A stretch of 64,000 bases of DNA from contig FWCC01000260.1 of the NCBI GenBank assembly GCA_900169235.1, forward strand, positions 39,202 to 103,201. Reading direction: 5' to 3'. Position 1 is the first letter of the stretch. The number at the start of each line of letters is the position of its first letter. Under the pieces are notes generated by a model. That model was not told the origin of the DNA and searched no databases. It saw only the letters and a list, made by a program, of their open reading frames with translations. Positions 9,899 to 22,048 of the stretch are shown one piece after another. The translations under genes were made by a program, and so were the position numbers. This DNA comes from Zarea fungicola (Eukaryota > Ascomycota > Sordariomycetes > Hypocreales > Cordycipitaceae).

Positions 9899-11928
9899 AT
9901 GATAAACGATCCATTATCGTCGGCACTTCCCACGGCGGTGACGGCAGGACGCACCTTTGATATAAACTCCATAAATGCAGTCAAACTGGCACCTGATAGC
10001 ACGATGAATTCCCGAATTTATTCCTATATCAGTAGGCAACCATTATCTGGGTCTGGTCACGAGATTCGAGTGTTGGAAATTCAACCAGGCTGCAGATATT
10101 CTACGATACATGGCTCAGTGAAAGTCATCCAACTGGATAATGAGGAGAGATTAAGATATGATGCATTATCTTATACCTGGGGTGACCAGCCCAAGTCGCA
10201 CATTATCCTCATAGAAGGAGAAGAAGTGCGTGTTACTCCAAATCTGTTTAACGCACTGCAGCACCTGCGTTCGACTGTCACCCTCACCATATGGGTAGAT
10301 GCTATCTGTATTAATCAAGATAATAATGCAGAAAGGTCCTCTCAAGTGGCCATGATGGACATCATCTACAGCAAGTGCGACAGGGTGCACTTGTGGCTGG
10401 GATGCCAAGAACGGCCTATGGTTCTTCAGTACAGCCCATTCGCCCTTGTGGAGCATTTCCGCGACGACAAGCATTTTTTTGATCTGCCAGGCTACTGGTG
10501 GGATGATCGCTCTGCGTCTTGGAAGTGCAATGCGCAGGACCACGAATTTCGCGCCATGATGGACGCATTCCTCCTCATTCGCGACAGCAGTTGGTGGCAG
10601 AGGGCATGGACTGCACAAGAGGCCATCCTTCCCGCATCGGCTGTTTTTCGTTATGGTGATTGGATTATGCCGTTGGAGGACTTCTGGACATGTTGAACCA
10701 ATCGTGTTCACCACTTAGGCAGCGCATGCTGCATCGCTGCATATCAAGCAACTGACGAAACCTCTGGGCCCCGAACATCAATTGACTATGTCCTCAATGT
10801 GATTGAGTGTGTCAAGCTCATTCAGAATCCAAATGGACCCTACACAACACTACTTGACATCTACCAGAGGTTTGCAGACCGCCAATGCAAGGACCCGCGG
10901 GATAGGATCTATTCCATTTTAGGATTCCTCAGTCCTGAGATGCCTAAAATTGTTCCCGACTACACGCAACACATTGGAGAAATATATGTCGAAACATTCT
11001 GTTCAATGATACAAGAAAGGAAAGGCAATCTGTCTGTTCTTATGGGTGAAGGCTTCAATAGCGGCAACCTGGGTCTTCCATCCTGGGTCCCCGATTTTTC
11101 GGGTACCTACGGCCCCCTTGCTACTTCCTCAGACGAGCTCTACGTGCTAACCCCCTCTTCAATGCTTCTGGAGATAGATCTGGGAAGCTAGAGATTGTCG
11201 ACAACAAAAGGCTACGGGCAAGCGGGTTTTGTATTGGCACAGTTGAAGCAAAATCCAGACTTATCAACACCGAAAGACCGCCCAACGGCGGCAAGATTCT
11301 CAAGGACTGGCGCGATACATGCCAGCAACAAGGCGTCTACGTCAACACGAGCACAAGGGATGAATCATTCTCCGCTCTTCTGGCCGGTGGGGTTACGGAG
11401 GACTTGTTGACAGCCAAGTATCGCCTACTCCGAAAGGACGATGCAGATCTACCCACCGACTCTCAGTGGCAGATGTACATGGGCGTTGAGGCAGATGCCA
11501 CGGTTCTTCCCCGCCCCTACCGTATTACGATGCGCTGCATGGTCAATCGCAAAGCTCTCTTCGTTACGTCAGGCGGACACCTTGGGCTTTCTTGGCCTGT
11601 AGTGGAAGTAGGCGATGAAGTTTGGATATTAGATGGGGCTAATACACCGTTTTTATTGCGCCAGTGTACAAAGAATACGCAACATAATCATCGGCATATA
11701 GTGGGGGATGTGTATGTTAATGGATTAATGCATGGGGAAAGCGTGACCAAGGCCCAGGCAAGTGCACCTGTTATTCTAGTCTATCTAGCTCTCCATCACG
11801 TTCATAACAGAGCGACGATTAGGGTAATCGTCGGAAAACGGTTAAAGGGCTGCGGAACTGGTAGCAAGTATTTCAATTTTAGTAACTGCATCTTAAACGT
11901 TTCTAGTACACTGATAAATCATTCTTGA
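9899..11928 (+). pseudogene. HET-domain gene, broken by a stop and a frameshift
   Basis: From ATG 9899 the frame encodes the N-terminal part of a heterokaryon incompatibility (HET) domain: RYDALSYTWGD, then LTIWVDAICINQDN and ERSSQVAMMDIIYSKCDRVHLWLG, then WWQRAWTAQEAI. These are the three signature blocks. A TGA at 10694-10696 interrupts, after which the same frame continues with family-like sequence (DPRDRIYSILGF, GLPSWVPDFSG). Near 11140-11165 similarity moves to another frame, as a one-base indel would produce, then runs through FNASGDRSGKLEIVDN to the C-terminal block GDEVWILDGANTPFLLR. HET proteins trigger cell death on contact with an incompatible partner. As read, only a truncated product of about 265 residues can be made. 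No consensus intron removes both lesions in frame, so decay is favoured; sequencing error at two places is the alternative. Confidence 0.8.
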
Positions 11929-13894
11929 AGAAGAAACCATCGATATCGAAAGGCAGACCATGGAATACATCTTGGAAGTACGTCTGAGTCAACAGATCTG
12001 ATGGTGCAACATATTCCTGGCTAGCAAGATCAGTGATCTGAGTGGCCAAAGACTGAAAAGAGAGAAGCATTTTCCCATTAAAGGGACTCAAATGTTCATG
12101 GCTCTGAGTAAGCAACATTAGCTTATCCCAGCTATTTCGGACGCTGTCCGTAAAGATCTCAGGAGCCAGCATCGCGGCTAATAAAACAGTACCAGCCATA
12201 TGCAAGTAAAATATCCGATACCACCATGGAATTCTATTTGGTGATGGTGTTAAAGTGCTGCTGTGAATGAGATCAATCATCCTTTGAGCATTTTGCACAC
12301 ATATTGAAGCTCCATGATGTATCATGGCGTCTTTGTAAGCATGACTAGGTATTTCGCGCCCGTGATATGAGGCAAAGATTCGCATAAGCATCGGCCTAAA
12401 TAAAATTAGGCGAGCATGTGTCAGACTAGATGATGTGAGCAAGATTACAACAGCTAGCTAGGCAGAGGTGCCTTACCAGAGATGAATACTGAGTTCTTCT
12501 GTATGGGCAGAACTGGACTCGCCGCCAGATAAATTGTTGAGACTTCTCTTCTCCCATTTATCTAGACATGTCTCAAACTCTAATACACTATGGCAATATG
12601 ACTGTCGTGGTAGAGGTATTTCAAGCCACTCCGCAATAGAGTTGGTGCTTGTGCCGGGGGTCGGTTGTAGGGCGATGATGTGTCGAGTAATCTCGTGCAG
12701 CTCCACGACTTTGGATGTGTAATCTTCGGATTCTTGAGGTGGTATCGCGGTTTGCCGAGAATTACAGTTACTTATCGGAGGATAGATCGACCTCCCCAAG
12801 ATCCAAGATATATCGCTTCAAGTCAGTTAATAAATAAGTACTTACTATTAGTTGGCAAGAAACCAGTCATTACTCACACCTCTGCAAAATAACAGCATCT
12901 CGAAATGTGTTGCCACAACCGTTGTGTTTGGTTTTGAGAATCAGGCGTGAGTCCATCTCTCGGTCCTAGGCTCTGCGCCAGCCTGATAGCAGTGCCTACG
13001 GCCATCCATGCTTGATGGGAGTGGTTTGTACATTGAAGATAGCGTCCCATAAGCAGCAAACACAAAACTATCTCTGGAGTACCGGGCTCCCAGAGTACGG
13101 ACTCTGGATGCAAGAGGTTCCAGGAGCGTTGGAAGTATGCGTTGGCATCGGCCTCTCGTTTAGGTTGGGGGAGAGATTCTTGGGTTTGGGTAGCAAAGGC
13201 GAAGACAATATTCAAGGTACTGAGAAATATATTCTCGTCGTTTGCAAGGGTCGTGCCCAGAAAGAAAGCCTCGTAGGCTTGGAGGAAGTGATCTTTAAGT
13301 AGGAAGAAATCAATTGGGTGTACATGCCGCCAGTATAGGTCCATTAAGTGGTCAGCATCCTTACGCGGAGGCAGCACTCTATCCAAAGCATCATTTCTCG
13401 AACTTGTATGTTTTTGCAAGCTGAGTTCGAACAGAGGAGCGTCTGCCATGGGAACCGCGGTGGATTTGGAGCTCGGCGGGAGTCCAAGCTTAGCATTAAT
13501 GGTGGCTCTGACGTCTCCGGCAAAAGCACTGGGATTGCCAGTGTACCGTATACGAACAATGTTGGTAGCCTCGTTCAAAGCTGGCAAGCTTGGTATATCA
13601 GCGTGGCTGTGTACCGGCATGCGCCGTGCTGAGGGAACCGCACCGAATCCTGCCGAAGTAGAGTCGTGGTTTTTTGGCTTCTTTAAAAAATTTGCGCATG
13701 CTGGAGATGAAAAGCGTCAGAAAATAAAACCACATCAATTCCAACGGCCAAGGATTAACAGTGTGGATGTGTGCTATACCTTGTCTCCTACCATCACACC
13801 TGACCTTTTTAGAACGGCAGGATGAGCAGGCATTGCCATTGCCGATCTTCAGCTTGCGCTTCAGTAAGGACTTGGGGGTAGGATCGGTGTTCAT
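11903..13894 (-). CDS. Fungal-specific transcription factor with atypical zinc cluster, 599 aa
   Basis: Exons, 5' to 3' on the minus strand: 13894-13780, 13700-12878, 12815-12477 and 12425-11903. All junctions keep frame. The N-terminus has CSSCRSKKVRCDGRRQ, the first half of a Zn2Cys6 cluster. Across the intron it continues ACANFLKKPKNH, so Cys 1-4 are in register while position 5 is Phe and position 6 is His. The middle has the fungal-specific transcription factor domain: LMDLYWRHVHPIDFFLLKDHF, then GTAIRLAQSLGPRDG, then DISWILGRSIYPP and THARLILFRPML. The domain supports a nuclear regulator, but DNA binding by the altered cluster is doubtful. The gene ends tail-to-tail with the broken HET gene; the last codons overlap by about 26 bases. 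Confidence 0.8.
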
Positions 13895-14650
13895 TGAGTA
13901 GAATTGCTCAAATTTCACGACAATATAGAGAAAAGGCTGATTTGACTGAATCGGAGACAGCCTTGTCCAACAGGTTAGGTGGGCCACCGACCAAGTAATA
14001 AGAACCATAAAAAATAAATGATTTGGTCCGATGAGGAGGACTCGCGTTCCGAATTTGATTTCGGCGATTGGCCTTAGCTGGAGCACGGAGAAGCCGGAAC
14101 GCTATATGATTGGCTACTTGCGTGCAAATAATGGAGCATTTGAGAACTCAGAATACAGCTAGGAAGCCAATCAAAATCCGTTCCATACTTTGACAAGTAG
14201 ACGTCAGTAGAGTGCAGGAGCTGGCCCTGCTGGCCTTGCTATCAGAGGTAGACGATAATTTGTCATCTGAGTAGAAAAGGGTATCGACGATAGATATTCT
14301 GTAGATACTTATTAGTAAATGCGTCAGATAGTAACCATCGAGAGCTCCGACCCTCAGAATGACTAGGTCCATGGCCAGTCAAGAAGCCTTCCGACGCGTT
14401 GCCCGAGACTCAGATGGGAGACAGCCTCGGAACACTTTTTTTCATAATTTTTTTTTAAGTCGCTTGTAGATTATAAATACGTAATTTTATTGGAAATTAG
14501 CTGCCGGAGTCTCCGGTGTGGCCTCATATCTTATTCCATCCCACTGTTCAGACTACGTATAAACCGATGCGTGACGCTTCCTCAAGTCAAAAAGTACATG
14601 TGGCACTTTGTATTTCTCCCATACCCCTTTATCGCGACAACTAACCAGTT
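13895..14650. other. Divergent promoter region, regulator and transporter
   Basis: This separates the minus-strand regulator from the plus-strand DHA1 transporter, so it should hold both promoters. No coding pattern is visible. Confidence 0.6.
14558..14563 (+). promoter_or_regulatory. TATA box of the DHA1 transporter gene
   Basis: TATAAA lies 88 nt upstream of the ATG at 14651. Confidence 0.5.
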
Positions 14651-16222
14651 ATGAATATTTTACCAACTCAACCTGCTACCAAGGCAGATGAGCCTGCTCC
14701 TAGTACATTTCCAGAGAATGGGCAATCTGAAGGCCACTTCAGAGGCGCAGGCACAACATCAGACCCTTATGTTGTTGAATTTCGCCCGTCGGATCCCGAG
14801 AACCCTCAAAACCTCGCTAGCAGTCGCAAGTGGTTCTTCATGTTGCTCGTGACGCTCTCTGTTTTTGCTGTCACCCTTACGTCCTCCGCTTATTCAGGCT
14901 CGGCCGACGAAATCTTTGCCCAGTTTCACTGCAGCAAAGAAGTATTTGATCTTGGCATTGCCTTATTCGTTCTGGGATTTGCCATTGGACCAGCTCTATG
15001 GGCGCCACTCTCCGAAATATACGGTCGACGGATACTCTTCATCATTACTCATTTGGCAATGACGGCTTTTGTTGCCGGTGCAGCTGGCTGCCAATCCATG
15101 CCGGCACTCCTTGTGTTGAGATTTCTTGCCGGCATGTTTGGTGCCTCTCCCTTGACAAACTCTGGAGGCGTAATTGCCGACCTGTTTCCACCTGCAAAGC
15201 GAGGCTTGGCTATGATCATGTTTTGTACTGCACCATTCCTCGGGCCTGTCACGGGCCCCATCCTAGGCGGCTTCATCTCAAAGAATGCAGGATGGAGGTG
15301 GGTACAAGGAGTCTGTGCCATCTTCGTTGGTGTAGTCACCATTCTAGGTTCGGTGCTCGTCCCAGAAACGTATGGCCCGTTAATACTGCGACGGAAAGCA
15401 CAATCACTCTCCAAGGAGAGTGGCAGGGTCTATATAAGCATCCTCGAGCTAAAGAGCACGAATACATCAGCAACAGCGATATTCCGCAAGGCTTTAATTA
15501 GGCCCTGGGTTCTTTTATTTTTGGAACCTATTGTCTTCCTGGCCGCCGCCTATCTTGCCATTATTTACGGCAGTACCTATATGTTTTTGCCGGCGCTTCC
15601 CATCGTCTACGAGCAACAGCGCGGCTGGAGCGAAGGGGTCGGTGGCTTAGCATTCGTCGGCCTTGTCGTTGGAATGATTTTGGGTCTGGTATATGCTATA
15701 ATTGATGATATTGTACGATACCAGAAACTAGGTGAGACTGCTACGCCTGAGTCTCGATTGCCGCCTGGATCAATTGGTGCTATTGCTCTGCCAATTGGTC
15801 TCTTCGCTTTCGCCTGGACAAATTCGCCGGATATACATTGGTCTGCAAGCATCATACTCTCAGCTCCATTCGGCTTTGGCTGCGTCTTGGTTTTTTTATC
15901 TTGTTTAAGCTACTTGATGGACTCATACACAGTCTTTGCTGCCTCTGCTTTAGGTGCGTCGGCGATGCTCCGCGCGTTTGTGGCAACCGCCTTCCCCCTT
16001 TTCACATCGCAAATGTTTAATAGTCTTGGTATTCACTGGGCGAGCTCCATTCCTGGGTTCTTAACTCTCTTATGCCTTCCATTTCCATTTGTCATGTACA
16101 AGTATGGAAATAAGGTTCGAATGAGGTGCAAGTACTCACATGAAGCTGCTATTATTCTGGCAAAAATGCATTCAGAAGCAAGCTCAAAGCCTGAAGACCA
16201 TGCAACATCCTCTCCTGTGTGA
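14651..16222 (+). CDS. MFS transporter, DHA1 drug/polyamine type, 523 aa
   Basis: An intronless 523-residue protein. A hydrophilic N-terminus ends with DPENPQNLASSRKWF, matching the conserved DP-NP-NW entry of fungal DHA1 transporters, followed by about 12 hydrophobic spans. Between spans 2 and 3 is the MFS motif A, ALWAPLSEIYGRR. Motif C-like GP-rich sequence is GPVTGPILGGFI. A cytoplasmic loop of about 50 residues sits in the middle (ETYGPLILRRKAQSLSKESGR), and the C-terminal helices end with PFPFVMYKYGNKVR. Relatives export polyamines, azoles, cycloheximide or secondary metabolites by proton antiport at the plasma membrane; the substrate here is not predictable. It lies head-to-head with the atypical-zinc regulator, a plausible but unproved regulatory pairing. 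There is no adjacent biosynthetic enzyme. Confidence 0.9.
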   Translation: MNILPTQPATKADEPAPSTFPENGQSEGHFRGAGTTSDPYVVEFRPSDPENPQNLASSRKWFFMLLVTLSVFAVTLTSSAYSGSADEIFAQFHCSKEVFDLGIALFVLGFAIGPALWAPLSEIYGRRILFIITHLAMTAFVAGAAGCQSMPALLVLRFLAGMFGASPLTNSGGVIADLFPPAKRGLAMIMFCTAPFLGPVTGPILGGFISKNAGWRWVQGVCAIFVGVVTILGSVLVPETYGPLILRRKAQSLSKESGRVYISILELKSTNTSATAIFRKALIRPWVLLFLEPIVFLAAAYLAIIYGSTYMFLPALPIVYEQQRGWSEGVGGLAFVGLVVGMILGLVYAIIDDIVRYQKLGETATPESRLPPGSIGAIALPIGLFAFAWTNSPDIHWSASIILSAPFGFGCVLVFLSCLSYLMDSYTVFAASALGASAMLRAFVATAFPLFTSQMFNSLGIHWASSIPGFLTLLCLPFPFVMYKYGNKVRMRCKYSHEAAIILAKMHSEASSKPEDHATSSPV

Positions 16223-17059
16223 AAGATTTCAGTCTTTTTATTGCAGGGCTTGGCTGCCGAACAACTGATTAGGTGATTAGGTGGCGTGTTCTAGATTAGA
16301 TCCAGGTGTATTTAGTGAGGAGGTATTCTCAAGAATTAAATCTGTGTTTTGGGTTAAATAAAGATCTTCATTTAGAAGAGATATCCTGATTTCTTCCCGC
16401 TATTTGCCGGGAACTCCTTATATTCTTGCACTATTTGTGCGGTTCTGTCAACCATTGGTAATATCAATAGGGGGTACTGAAGCTCGGGTAATCTGGTCCT
16501 TGGGGTTATACGTGTTTGACACTGAATATGATGACTTTAAATCCGCAGCTCGGCAGCTACAAAGCGGTAATTCCATTGGAATTTGTTACCTGTTTGGCGA
16601 AGTGGATATTTAGAGGGATAACGTACACGTTCGCGTAACGTCAATTGCAGCTCATTAGTCCAAAGTTGTATGTCCAGGCAATTGACGGCGTACATTGGAC
16701 TTCAAGATGATTGATAACAATCTTTAGGCACAATTATACGATATGCTGAATCGATATTGCAACCATATCGCATTGGCTTACTGATGGTAGCGCCGGCTCC
16801 TTGCTTTTGCCTTGAGATGCAACTGAATTTATATATTTAATTAAAGTGAGGATTGCAGTGCAGTCCCCATTAGTTGCCGTTCATGCCTAGAGTATCAAAT
16901 ACCTTGGCCTTTTATGCATTACTTGATGCCTTGTAAGACGTTCGGGTAGTCGAATTAGTGTGATAATGCTCGTCACCGCTATTAGAGCCTCTTTTGCATT
17001 ATTAAATACCACTCAAAGCTAGTTAATTTAAAATTGTATTGAGAGGAAGAGTCAGGCGT
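16223..17059. other. Intergenic, nothing recognised
   Basis: AT-rich sequence downstream of the transporter, with no supported gene. Confidence 0.6.
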
Positions 17060-17790
17060 CATTTCAGGGCATTATTGTCTGTTATGATCTGAAGCTACTG
17101 AGTTAATACTGTCGTAGCACCATTCTCCCACTCTTCTGACGGTTAGCCCAGGGAAACGACTTAAAATAGCTGCAACTTCTTCGCTAGAGAGACTTTTGAT
17201 TCCTAATTCAATATTTTTTCCAGAAAACACGAAACGGCAATAAATTTGCGCACGTCATCTGGAGATATGTGTGGTATGCGCGTCTCAGGTTCAAGAGCAG
17301 TGACGATTCTATGCTCATCAAAGAGATTTGGGGAGTGATACATTCCATGAGTTGCATTTTAATTAGTCGAGAACCGTACCAGTCCAAGGATGGTAATGTA
17401 AGAAAGTTGGGATTCGGGACAATTCACTCGCAGGACACTTAGCTTCGTGGTGCGCCACGAAATCTATCCAGGGTCGTGGGCAACCGACTCGGGGTGTCTA
17501 CTGGTACACAAGACAGTTGAAAATACTATAGTTCTGACGTCCCATTTTGGGCGGGACGCCTCTAACACAGTTTGCGCCAGGTTGGCCAATCGATTGACAC
17601 ATCGTTGACGCCCGGTGGAAGATTCCTGAGAACACCCGTAGTTCCAGCAGCAGGTTCCTAACATCGCCGATGTTGTCCAACAAGCCGTTGTGCTGAAACT
17701 CGGTGGCAGAAACATGGGGATAAGGAGTTGCATGGTGCTGTACCGAGCTTGAGTCATTGAGGCTTCATGCGTAGCAATTCGACAAACACG
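17060..17790 (-). pseudogene. Decayed coding remnant, family not recognised
   Basis: On the minus strand, several long stretches with protein-like composition follow one another but sit in different frames. One runs from about 17700 to 17350 (LLDNIGDVRNLLLELRVFSG ... FVAHHEAKCPASELSRIPTF) with one internal TAG. The next, about 17356-17221, reads MYHSPNLFDEHRIVTALEPE then RIPHISPDDVRKFIAVSCFL. The last, about 17222-17059, reads GIKSLSSEEVAAILSRFPG then LTVRRVGEWCYDSIN. At least one frameshift and two stops break the chain, and no splice signals restore it. I do not recognise the family. It may be a dead gene or a chance run of open frames. Confidence 0.3.
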
Positions 17791-19464
17791 ATTTTTACAA
17801 TTAATTTGCAAAATTCATGTATCGCAGCCCGAGCAGGCGCCCAAATACGCTGCTTATTATATGACTGAAGCAATCGAACGGGGCATCATTTTCGGACAAT
17901 TGCAAATAACCGTATTTCCCCATGAATGCACTGAGGCTACAGTGGGGTCAACCAGCTCTCTTGGGCTCGTATGTGGTCAATTGGCCACGATCGGATATCA
18001 ATGTCCTACCGCTGACCGAGGCTGAATTGACTGTAGAGTAGTTTATTCACATCTTATAACTACGCCTGAGAGCTTGTAGGCTTTGCGCATAACTCTAAGC
18101 CGTGCATTTTCGGGCGCGTTGCAGTGACTTCCACGCATCTTTTTCGTTGCTTTGTTGGCTGAAAGCCTGTGCCAAACGCTAATATGCCGAGTGTTCCGAG
18201 TGAAAATTGCGGCGTTGCTAGCTTGCGCCGCTCTTCATCCTCCAATTGCAGACCACTCAGAGGTTTGGCAGCTCAAGCCTAACTAGTCGCTTGCTAGAAA
18301 TACCAAGCCGCTGCTCTTAACTGTGAATACAGCCAGCATGATTCGTCAATGCTGCGTTGCTCAATGTCAATATATGCAGCAAGAAGTAGTAGAATACATG
18401 TTGATTGTTCTAGCTAGCTACGTACGGTGGCACCGCTATTTATGGCCTAACTGAGTGGCGGCCTGCTACATGTGACATCTAGGCTCTCAAAGACGAGTCG
18501 GTAACTAGCTCCAGTTAACACAGTTGGAATTTATAACAAAGTTTAATCCTGCTCTTTTGTTAACTGTCATTATTAGAGAATTGCCTATATGAATTTCTTT
18601 GTATTTTATTTATATTCTGCCATTCACTGTACTACGTGAATAAAAAAAGGTGTTCTGCACTGGCTGTTTACTCTGTTATTTGTTCTTTTAGTAAGCTTAG
18701 CATGTCGATGCTTAAATGACTAGTCTAGGACACGCAGTTTCTTAATGAAACCAGAGTTTACTGAAACTGGCGAAATTTCATATGAAGCTTGACTGATTTC
18801 ATCGTAAATTGTCGGGCTTTTATTTTACGAGACCCTCTCTAAGCTGTGGGATGCAGCATTATACAGTTCGGTTGGGAGGTTAGACTCTCAAATACCTTTA
18901 TTATCGACAACATGGCGTTCTTCATGCAATCGCGCGCCAACAATTGCACGGTAGACATATTGAGATTGCGCCAGCACAACGTCAAGCCTTGTAAAGATTG
19001 TATTCTCCGTTCACTCTCTCTATTTGATCTCTGCTTCTATTACTCTATTGGGTACTCTATAATAAAAGTGATGTTTTCGCATCTTGCCGGATAGTCTGCT
19101 TTTACTCGTCTGCATGTGTAATTGGCTAGCCAGTGGTGCTACTCAGTCGACAACGCAAGATGGAATCTTGCTCATTTGTTTTGGGTGATTCAGCTGCTGC
19201 ATAATTAGCGTTCTAACCATTATTCTTGCCTTGTTGAGGCTGGAACGCCATCTTCGCCACTCGCTCTGTTAGCGCAGACGCTATAGATAGATCTTTCAGC
19301 CGCCGAGAGGCCCGTGACAGACATTCAGAGTCGTTGATCAAGATGGCGAGGCTGCTCTTTACCATTGAAACTAAATTAATAGTTTAAAGTCAAGTTATTC
19401 TCTATTTTACCCTTTCAAATCTTCCTATATCCTTCTTTCCCCCAGCCAGTTAAGCTGGACGAGC
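17791..19464. other. Gene-poor stretch
   Basis: No supported gene. Short frames (for example near 18060-18245 and 18846-19094) have no family resemblance, and the stretch is AT-rich around 18500-18700. Confidence 0.6.
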
Positions 19465-20203
19465 ATGGACGCCTCTCAAGCACCAGAAGTAGTGTCAGTG
19501 CCTAGCCTAGCGCCTAAGTATTTTGAGGCTACAACAACATACAATAATCAAGGCTTAATCCCGTCAGCCGAACACAATGAGAGCTTTAAAAACACAAGAC
19601 ATATTTGCGGTCTGCGCTCGTCTACGTTTTGGCTTGCGTTGACGCTAGCCGCTGTCATCATTGCAGCAGCCGTTGGAGGCGGGGTGGGTGGCAGCATGGC
19701 TGTCGCGAAAGCAAAAAAGACGAGGTAACTAAAGCGAAATAGAAACAAATTGTCTAGAGAATTGATATTAAGTACTAAACAGCACCACTGCATGCTTGCC
19801 GACGACGATGACGACGACGGCAACGACGACGACAACGATGAGCACTACTACCACTGGCAGTTATTTTATCGCACCTACTGATGTGTTGCTCCCCCTAGAC
19901 TGCGATGACGGTGTACGGCAGTCTGTTGAAATTGGCAGCCAGACTTTTGTATTCAATCTGGCGTGCAACACGGACCGTGTGGGCGGTGATTTGTTTGGCA
20001 TTGTGTCATACTCACTGCAAGACTGCTTCCTGGCATGCGCAAGTTACATCCTTAGAATGGGTAATGACGCGTGTACAGGTGTGGTTTTCGCTTCGGACTT
20101 GAAAGGGTGGGTTTCCACGGGACACGCCAACTGTTTCTTGAAGAATTCTACGTCGGGAGCGACCAACCACGACGGATTGGTGGCGGCGATCCTGGTACAA
20201 TAA
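19465..20203 (+). CDS. Single-pass membrane protein with Thr-rich stalk and Cys domain, 226 aa
   Basis: Two exons, 19465-19724 and 19783-20203, join in frame. The first encodes a soluble N-terminus and one strong transmembrane helix (STFWLALTLAAVIIAAAVGG, then GGVGGSMAVAKAKK) preceded by ICGLRSS. The second opens with a Thr-rich stalk encoded by ACG/ACT repeats (19797-19860) and then a domain of about 110 residues with four Cys in an apple/PAN-like arrangement: LDCDDGV, FNLACNTD, YSLQDCFLACASY, NDACTGVVF, then GHANCFLKN. The order fits a family of fungal type II membrane proteins with an extracellular carbohydrate- or protein-binding module, but the function is unknown. No enzyme motif is visible. 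The repeat-coded stalk may vary in length between strains. Confidence 0.75.
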
Positions 20204-21906
20204 CAAAGCTATCAGACTTGAGCATGATACTCTATTAGTTGATTTGCCCAATGAAGGGAGAGGAATGAGGGTTTATGCGGCGTCGCAGCCTGATAATGCA
20301 AGAAGTGGCAGCACTTACAGTTGCCAAGACATTTTTGACAGAGATAATGAAAACAACCAACTCGGAAGCCTTTTGCTCTCTTAGAATTGTACCTGTCGAT
20401 AATATTCATGCTAATATGACTCCGTGAATGAGCTATGCTTCTTCAGAAAAGCCCCTGGCACTGAGCCTGCATCGGCTATATTCATCACAGAATAGGGTTA
20501 CAACAAGGAAATCCCGCCTTGCGTATTTCCCCGTCTTTGCGAAGCATAATAGTTAATAGTTAAGTAATCACCCATTTCCTCTAGCGTAGCTTGCTGGTTC
20601 CGCACGAATTCCGGTATTCCGCGCGCGTCGCGATTGTTGACCTGTGACAGGTCAGACCAGGGTCTTTGTACGAAGTGTCTACTAGTTATTGCAGTTTGCA
20701 GCCCGAGATGAGCTAGGGGAACCTGAAGACATTCTTATTTGGTGCATTGCGCATCTATTATATTTTATATGTAACGAATATATTTCTCATCGTTTATAGA
20801 TTTTACCCTCAGCACCTGTGCCATTTCTGTAAGAAAAAGAGCAAAAAGTCGACGTGCAATGGTCTGAGACCTTGTTTCTAGCTTTGAGCACAACAAAAGA
20901 TGTAAAATGTACCCATAACATAAGTTGTCGAATAATAGTTGCTCTCTAGATATGGATTGAAGTGGAAATTGTACTCGTGTTGAATTTTGGCACTATGTTC
21001 AGGCGCTTCCCTTTGCCTGCCTGATTGGTTTTGCACAATTATTATTGTGAGTTACGGTACCAGTTTCACTCAGAAGTCAGAGACTGCTGACTTTCAACTG
21101 ACTGGACCCCCAAAGCCTATAGTTCCTTAGCATTTGCCATATAAATGTGTCCTGGCGGTTGATGTGTGGGAAGAATAGTCCCATCTCTCGGCATTTTGAC
21201 TAAGTTGTGGCTAATTCACATTTCCTTTAATATAAAAAAGATAATAAGAGCGCCTCAGCAGTTGCAACCGGAGAAGACACAATAGCTGCGGCGAAGAAAG
21301 GGATAACCCGGAGAGCGGGATTCATGTTGGGCTTACAAGGCGTGTGTTTGGGCTCACGAAAGAATGAGCTTGAGCTTCTTGTTGACCATGGAAAGCTAGA
21401 TAAGACGAAGAAGCTTTTCTGACCAAGCTGTCGGAGTAGGTGTTGATTTATATGCCTGAGTTTGTCGCTCTTGGCTACGAGGCTGGTCATCTCGCATGCT
21501 GATAAAGCCGCCCGCATAATGGCCAGTCCAAACTGTTGTGCTTCATACCTGCCAGACTCTACCCATACGGAGCTTTTATGTACGACTATCAGCGTAAATT
21601 AATTGTTTAATGCCCGCGGATAATTTTGCCGTCTGATTCATGACATAAGATCATGGATAGCTAGGAGGATTCAATTTCCAGGTTCTCGACTAACAAAGGT
21701 AGTTCCCTCAGAGGGCACGAACTGCGACAACTATAATCGAGATTCTATGGCACTGTACGGAGTACAGCGATAAACCTTATCATAACCGTCACGCTAGCTC
21801 GAAAAATGGGTTGTACGGCGAGATTACGGTGTGAGAGATGCAGCCAGCTTTTTGGCACCAGCTTAGCTAGGTAAACGGGAAATGCGGTTGATGGGAAGCA
21901 GAGCCT

Positions 21907-21926
21907 TTTACCGATCTTTACCGATC
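21907..21926. repeat. 10-bp tandem duplication
   Basis: TTTACCGATC occurs twice head-to-tail. Confidence 0.8.
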
Positions 21927-22020
21927 TGAAATGTTATAACGAGTATCATCACTTGTAGACGAGGCCTAACTACCTGAAGATTTTGTAATATCGAGCTTAA
22001 AGCTCTCTTTATCCCACTGG

Positions 22021-22048
22021 CTGATTCAACTGTACTGATTCAACTGTC
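22021..22048. repeat. 14-bp tandem duplication
   Basis: CTGATTCAACTGT plus one base (A, then C) occurs twice head-to-tail. Confidence 0.8.

Noticed and set aside
21227..21517. 96-codon minus-strand frame with a hydrophobic end
   Set aside because: No signal peptide at the N-terminus, no family resemblance and no clear splice partner.
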